Shown here one piece after another: positions 60,739 through 64,000 of a stretch of 64,000 nt of DNA. The DNA is taken from positions 26,675 to 90,674 of the forward strand of contig NZ_LRRB01000251.1 of assembly GCF_001646865.1 (NCBI RefSeq), in the 5' to 3' direction. Every line of letters begins with the position of its first letter. Position 1 is the first letter of the stretch. The DNA is from Aldersonia kunmingensis. Lineage in GTDB: Bacteria; Actinomycetota; Actinomycetes; Mycobacteriales; Mycobacteriaceae. The translations under genes and the position numbers were made by a program. Under the pieces are notes generated by a model that worked only from the letters and a program-made list of their open reading frames with translations, searched no databases and was not told where the DNA came from.

Positions 60739-61760
60739 ATAACGAGCGACCGCTGTTCAGCTTCCTCACCACGGCATACCGGACCGAGGGCTATATCGGG
60801 CAGACCATCGACTCGGTGCTCGCCCAGACCTTCGATGACTGGGAACTCGTGGTCGTGGACAACGGCAACTCCGACGAAATGGCCGCGATCGTCGACGAAT
60901 ACAGCTCGCTGGATCCGCGGATCCGGCTGATTCGGCAGGAGAATCGCGGCTACCGCGGCGGCGTGATGGCTGCCTCAGCCGCTGCACGTGGCGAGTTCGT
61001 CTGCGTGCTCGACAGCGATGACCATCTGCTGCCGGGATTCTGCGAGCGGATAGCCAAGCTCATCGCCAACGAGCCGACGGTCGATGCGGTGTGCGTCGAC
61101 GCGGAGCGGTTCAGCGAGCCCGACGACATCGATCTCGCCGTCCCATACATGCGCTCGATTGGCATCACCACGACTGCCGACCCGACTCATCGGCTCACGT
61201 TTCCCGAGGTGCTCGGCGGCCGCGTCCCGTACTACACGGCGGCGATACGGCGGACCGCGTGGGACGCCGTCGGGGGCTACGACCCGGGAATCGACGACGC
61301 CGACGAGTCGGTGATCATCTGGTGCCGGCTGAGCGACAGCTTCGACGTTCGGATGCTGCCGGACCGGCTCGCGCGCTACCGCGTGCGGGCCGATTCGCTG
61401 TCCCGCGACCCCGACAAGGTCGAGTCGTTCGAGCAACAGCTCATGCGTTCGTTCGAGGAAGGCGCGAAAGCGAGCACCGAGCCCGAGCACCAAGAGATCC
61501 TCGCGCGCACGCTGCGCCACCTGCGCTACCACCAGGAGATCCGCCGGGCCCGCTACGCGCTGCTGCTCGGCGACGTTGCCGTCGCGCGGGCAAGCGCCAA
61601 GGCCGCTTTCGGACAACGCCATACCATGCGCGCAGCCGTGGTAATCGCGGGCCTGACGGTCGCGCCGGGTGTCATGCGCCGGATGCATCCGTCGAAACAG
61701 TGGCTCACCGATGCCTATTCGAAAGCCAAAGGTCGCGCCACGCGCGCGAGGCGACGCTAG
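60735..61760 (+). CDS. Glycosyltransferase family 2 protein
   Basis: A 341-aa GT-A enzyme. SFLTTAYRTEGYIGQTIDSVL opens the fold, VCVLDSDDHLLPGF is the DxD metal site, and the ED-like region comes after TAWDAVGGYDPGIDDADE. A basic helical tail ends the protein. GTG overlaps the dehydrogenase stop by 4 nt, so the uronate donor and a transferase are coupled. Confidence 0.9.
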   Translation: MNNERPLFSFLTTAYRTEGYIGQTIDSVLAQTFDDWELVVVDNGNSDEMAAIVDEYSSLDPRIRLIRQENRGYRGGVMAASAAARGEFVCVLDSDDHLLPGFCERIAKLIANEPTVDAVCVDAERFSEPDDIDLAVPYMRSIGITTTADPTHRLTFPEVLGGRVPYYTAAIRRTAWDAVGGYDPGIDDADESVIIWCRLSDSFDVRMLPDRLARYRVRADSLSRDPDKVESFEQQLMRSFEEGAKASTEPEHQEILARTLRHLRYHQEIRRARYALLLGDVAVARASAKAAFGQRHTMRAAVVIAGLTVAPGVMRRMHPSKQWLTDAYSKAKGRATRARRR

Positions 61761-61768
61761 GAGTTGCA

Positions 61769-62323
61769 GTGCCGAAGATCGCCGCGATCGTTCTGCTGAC
61801 CGCCACCCTGGCGGTCGCTGCCGGCTGCGCCGATCAGTCGGCGCCGACCAGCCCGGATCCGGCGAATCCCGCCGCCCCCACCGCCGCCCCCACTGCTGTC
61901 ACGCCCGCCGCGCTCGCGGACTTCGATCCCTGCACCGATATCGACGACAACACGCTGCGCCTCGCAGGCCTGAACCCCTCCGCACGGCAACGTGTGGTGC
62001 CGGCGAGCGGTGAGATCACGGCGACCTGCCGCTTCGACACCAACAACGTGACGGTGGCGATCTCCAATTCGACGCAGACGTTCGAGCAGTTTCGCGACAC
62101 AGCGGCCGGCAAGCGCGTCGGCATCGACATCGACACGCGTCCGACCGTGATCGCCCGGTACGACGATCCGAACGCACCCTGCGAAGTGGCAATGAAGACC
62201 CAACGTGGGATCGTTCTTGTTGTGACGCAAATCGGACTTGCCGCGAGGGAGTGGGGCATGGACCGCTGCGGCGGCGCCCGCGAACTCGCGACGACGATCG
62301 AACCGACCATTGGACAGCGCTGA
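61769..62323 (+). CDS. DUF3558-like lipoprotein
   Basis: A 184-aa lipoprotein. The lipobox is AAGC with lipidated C20, followed by a Pro/Ala/Thr-rich linker. The domain begins FDPCTDIDDNTLRLAGL and has a later cysteine pair (ATCRF, APCEVA, MDRCGG). DUF3558 lipoproteins are common in mycolata but have no agreed function. GTG follows AGGAG. It belongs to the lyase/dehydrogenase operon. Confidence 0.8.
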   Translation: MPKIAAIVLLTATLAVAAGCADQSAPTSPDPANPAAPTAAPTAVTPAALADFDPCTDIDDNTLRLAGLNPSARQRVVPASGEITATCRFDTNNVTVAISNSTQTFEQFRDTAAGKRVGIDIDTRPTVIARYDDPNAPCEVAMKTQRGIVLVVTQIGLAAREWGMDRCGGARELATTIEPTIGQR

Positions 62324-62888
62324 GCGGAGGGAGAAGACCGTTCCTCGCAGGCGGTGGCGCCGGGCCGTCCTGCTCACGGTACTTCTGACCCTGCTCGCCG
62401 TTATTGCGATCGGCGGGCCGGTCTACCTCAAGCCGCAGGCCGATCCCATGCGAAAGGCCGACGCCATCTTCGTGCTCGGCGGCGCGTCGTACGAGCGGTA
62501 CGCCTATGGCATCGAGCTCGCGCTCGAGGGCTGGGCGCCACACCTCGTCCTGTCCAACCCCGATGGCGAGGCGGATCTCTGGCTGTCCGATCTGTGCGCC
62601 CATCAGCGCTACCCGTTCGACGTCAGCTGCGCCCACCCGGATCCGCGCACGACGCGCGGCGAGGCGCGCGAACTCGAACGAATGGCCGAGGAGAACAACT
62701 GGGACAGCGTCATCGTCGTGACGTTCACGCCGCACATTTCCCGCGCGCGCTGGATCCTCGAACGGTGCTACGACGGCGAACTCATCATGAGCGAGAGCCC
62801 GTCCGTGAAGGGCTTCGCGTATTGGGTCAACAACTACATCTACCAAACCGCCGGCTATATCCGGGCGGCCCTGCAGCGCGGCTGCTGA
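62310..62888 (+). CDS. DUF218/YdcF family membrane protein
   Basis: A 192-aa protein with one N-terminal transmembrane helix (about 19-36) and a DUF218 domain: DAIFVLGGASYERYAYGIEL, TRGEARELERMAEENNW, and TFTPHISRARWILERC. DUF218 proteins include ElyC/YdcF, linked to envelope polysaccharide and lipid-carrier use. Start TTG at 62310 is inferred; it overlaps the lipoprotein gene by 14 nt. It converges with ppk2 1 nt apart. Confidence 0.8.
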   Translation: MDSAERREKTVPRRRWRRAVLLTVLLTLLAVIAIGGPVYLKPQADPMRKADAIFVLGGASYERYAYGIELALEGWAPHLVLSNPDGEADLWLSDLCAHQRYPFDVSCAHPDPRTTRGEARELERMAEENNWDSVIVVTFTPHISRARWILERCYDGELIMSESPSVKGFAYWVNNYIYQTAGYIRAALQRGC

Positions 62889-62889
62889 G

Positions 62890-63732
62890 TCAGCTCACCT
62901 CGTACCGGACCGGAATCCAGTTCTGCGATTCCATCGGCGGACGAATGTAGGCGCGTTCCTGCCGCGGTGGGAGCTCCACCTTCTCGTGCTCCACTTCTAC
63001 GTACGGAATCAGACTCAGCAGATGACTGATCACGTTGAGCCGGGCCGATTTCTTGTCATCGGCGTCCACGACATACCAGGGTGAGTCCTTGGTGTCGGTG
63101 AACGCGAACATGTTGTCCTTGGCCTCGGCGTAGTCCACCCATTTCGCTCGGGCGTACAGGTCCATCGGGCTGAGCTTCCAACGCTTCTCGGGGTTCTCGA
63201 TCCGGGCGAGGAACCGGCGTTCCTGCTCGTCGTCGGACAGTGAGAGCCAGTACTTGACGAGGATGATGCCGTCGCGGATGAGCACGCGCTCGAGCAGCGG
63301 CACCGTCCGCATGAACTCCTCGTACTGCTCCTGCGTGCAGAAGCCCATCACCTTCTCAACGCCGGCGCGGTTGTACCAGCTGCGGTCGAACAGCGCGATC
63401 TGACCGCCGGACGGGAGCTGCGAGATGTAGCGCTGGAAGTACCACTGCGACTTCTCCTGGTCGGTGGGCGTTCCGAGCGCGACGACATGCGCGTAGCGCG
63501 CATTGAGCCGCTCGAGGATGCGCCGGATCGTGCCACCCTTTCCGGCGGTGTCCCGGCCTTCGAAGATCACCATGATGCGCTTGTTGTTGACGACCACCCA
63601 CTCCTGCATCCGAACGAGTTCGGTCTGCAGCCGTGCGAGCTCCTTCTCGTATTCCTTCTTGGTGAGCTTGCGCGTCTCGACGGGCGCCTCGTCCTTCGCT
63701 GCAGTCTTGGCGTCGTCCTGCTTCTTGGCCAT
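62890..63732 (-). CDS. ppk2: Polyphosphate kinase 2
   Basis: A 280-aa single-domain PPK2. The Walker A is EGRDTAGKGG, Walker B LFDRSWYNRAG, and the lid RWKLSPMDLYAR. It transfers phosphate between polyphosphate and nucleoside diphosphates. The N-terminal 20 residues are Lys/Ala-rich. ATG at 63732 begins MAKKQDD. It is 13 nt after the flavoprotein gene on the same strand. Confidence 0.94.
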   Translation of the reverse strand: MAKKQDDAKTAAKDEAPVETRKLTKKEYEKELARLQTELVRMQEWVVVNNKRIMVIFEGRDTAGKGGTIRRILERLNARYAHVVALGTPTDQEKSQWYFQRYISQLPSGGQIALFDRSWYNRAGVEKVMGFCTQEQYEEFMRTVPLLERVLIRDGIILVKYWLSLSDDEQERRFLARIENPEKRWKLSPMDLYARAKWVDYAEAKDNMFAFTDTKDSPWYVVDADDKKSARLNVISHLLSLIPYVEVEHEKVELPPRQERAYIRPPMESQNWIPVRYEVS

Positions 63733-63745
63733 GTACCGACAGTAA

Positions 63746-64000
63746 TCAGTACACGTCGCGAAGGTAGCGCTTCTCGCTGGTGAGCCGCTTTTTGAAGGCG
63801 AGGGCGGCGTCCCGGTCCAGCTTGCCGTGCACCTCCGCGATCCGCACCAGGGTGTCGTCGACGTCGCGCGCCATCCGCGACGCGTCACCGCAGACGTACA
63901 GGTGCGCGCCGTCCTGCAGCCACGACCACAGCTCCGCTCCGTGCTCGATCATTCTGTGCTGCACGTAGATCCGCTCGCGCTGATCTCGCGAGAACGCGAG
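63746..64000 (-). CDS. Sulfite/P450-reductase type flavoprotein, C-terminal fragment
   Basis: The last 85 residues of a larger diflavin reductase; the gene runs off the right edge. AFSRDQ and IYVQHRM then LYVCGDASRMARDVDDTL are the NADP-binding end of CysJ/cytochrome P450 reductase-like proteins. The C-terminus KRLTSEKRYLRDVY is typical. The partner subunit and full domain set cannot be seen. Confidence 0.9.
   Translation of the reverse strand, partial: LAFSRDQRERIYVQHRMIEHGAELWSWLQDGAHLYVCGDASRMARDVDDTLVRIAEVHGKLDRDAALAFKKRLTSEKRYLRDVY

Overview
This is a GC-rich window from a mycolic-acid actinomycete of the order Mycobacteriales. A Nocardia/Rhodococcus-like genome fits best. The clues are the gene order shared with Mycobacterium (rpmG - hadA/B - tRNA-Trp - secE - nusG - rplK - rplA ... 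rplJ - rplL ... mkl ... rpoB - rpoC), an mce lipid-import operon, the htpX/grcC/menJ neighbourhood, many GTG/TTG starts and GTGA/ATGA stop-start overlaps. The species cannot be read from the sequence. No insertion sequence, prophage or CRISPR array is visible.

Layout. 1-8.8 kb holds mixed metabolic and repair genes: an AlkZ/YcaQ-type winged-helix protein, a quinone oxidoreductase divergent from a zinc alcohol dehydrogenase, a DinB2-type Y-family polymerase, an acyl-ACP thioesterase with a SixA-type phosphatase, a secreted alpha/beta hydrolase and two VOC proteins. 9.0-16.6 kb is rpoB-rpoC. 17.0-28.3 kb is a complete minus-strand mce operon: ATPase, two YrbE permeases, MceA-F and two Mce-associated membrane proteins. 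28.6-35.7 kb is the ribosome/transcription block (rplJL, rplA, rplK, nusG, secE) with tRNA-Trp, a fused HadA/HadB dehydratase, rpmG, and tRNA-Met, -Thr and -Tyr. 36-40.6 kb carries YajQ, a methyltransferase, HtpX, and the polyprenyl synthase divergent from the menaquinone reductase MenJ. 41.1-43.7 kb is an arsenic cluster: arsC, an aquaporin, two unlike ArsR repressors and ArsI/CadI.

43.7-62.9 kb is a large polysaccharide locus and the best candidate for an undescribed system. One minus-strand operon encodes a pyruvyl transferase, a Wzx-type flippase and a tandem-GNAT protein. Facing it, a plus-strand operon encodes a Wzz/BY-kinase-like protein lacking its Walker A, an O-antigen ligase/polymerase, a GT4, a two-headed GT4-GT4 fusion and another GT4. 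Beyond lie a secreted GHL15-like hydrolase on the opposite strand and a plus-strand operon with a heparinase/alginate-lyase-like protein, an AlgD-like GDP-mannose dehydrogenase, a GT2, a lipoprotein and a DUF218/YdcF protein. Together they suggest a Wzx/Wzy-type, pyruvylated, uronate-containing exopolymer. No initiating phosphoglycosyltransferase is present in the window. The right edge has ppk2 and the C-terminal end of a CysJ/P450-reductase-type flavoprotein.

Regulatory DNA includes strong hairpins ending rpoC, rplL and rplA, a terminator-like hairpin inside the rplJL leader, ArsR-type operators, and short repeats between genes.
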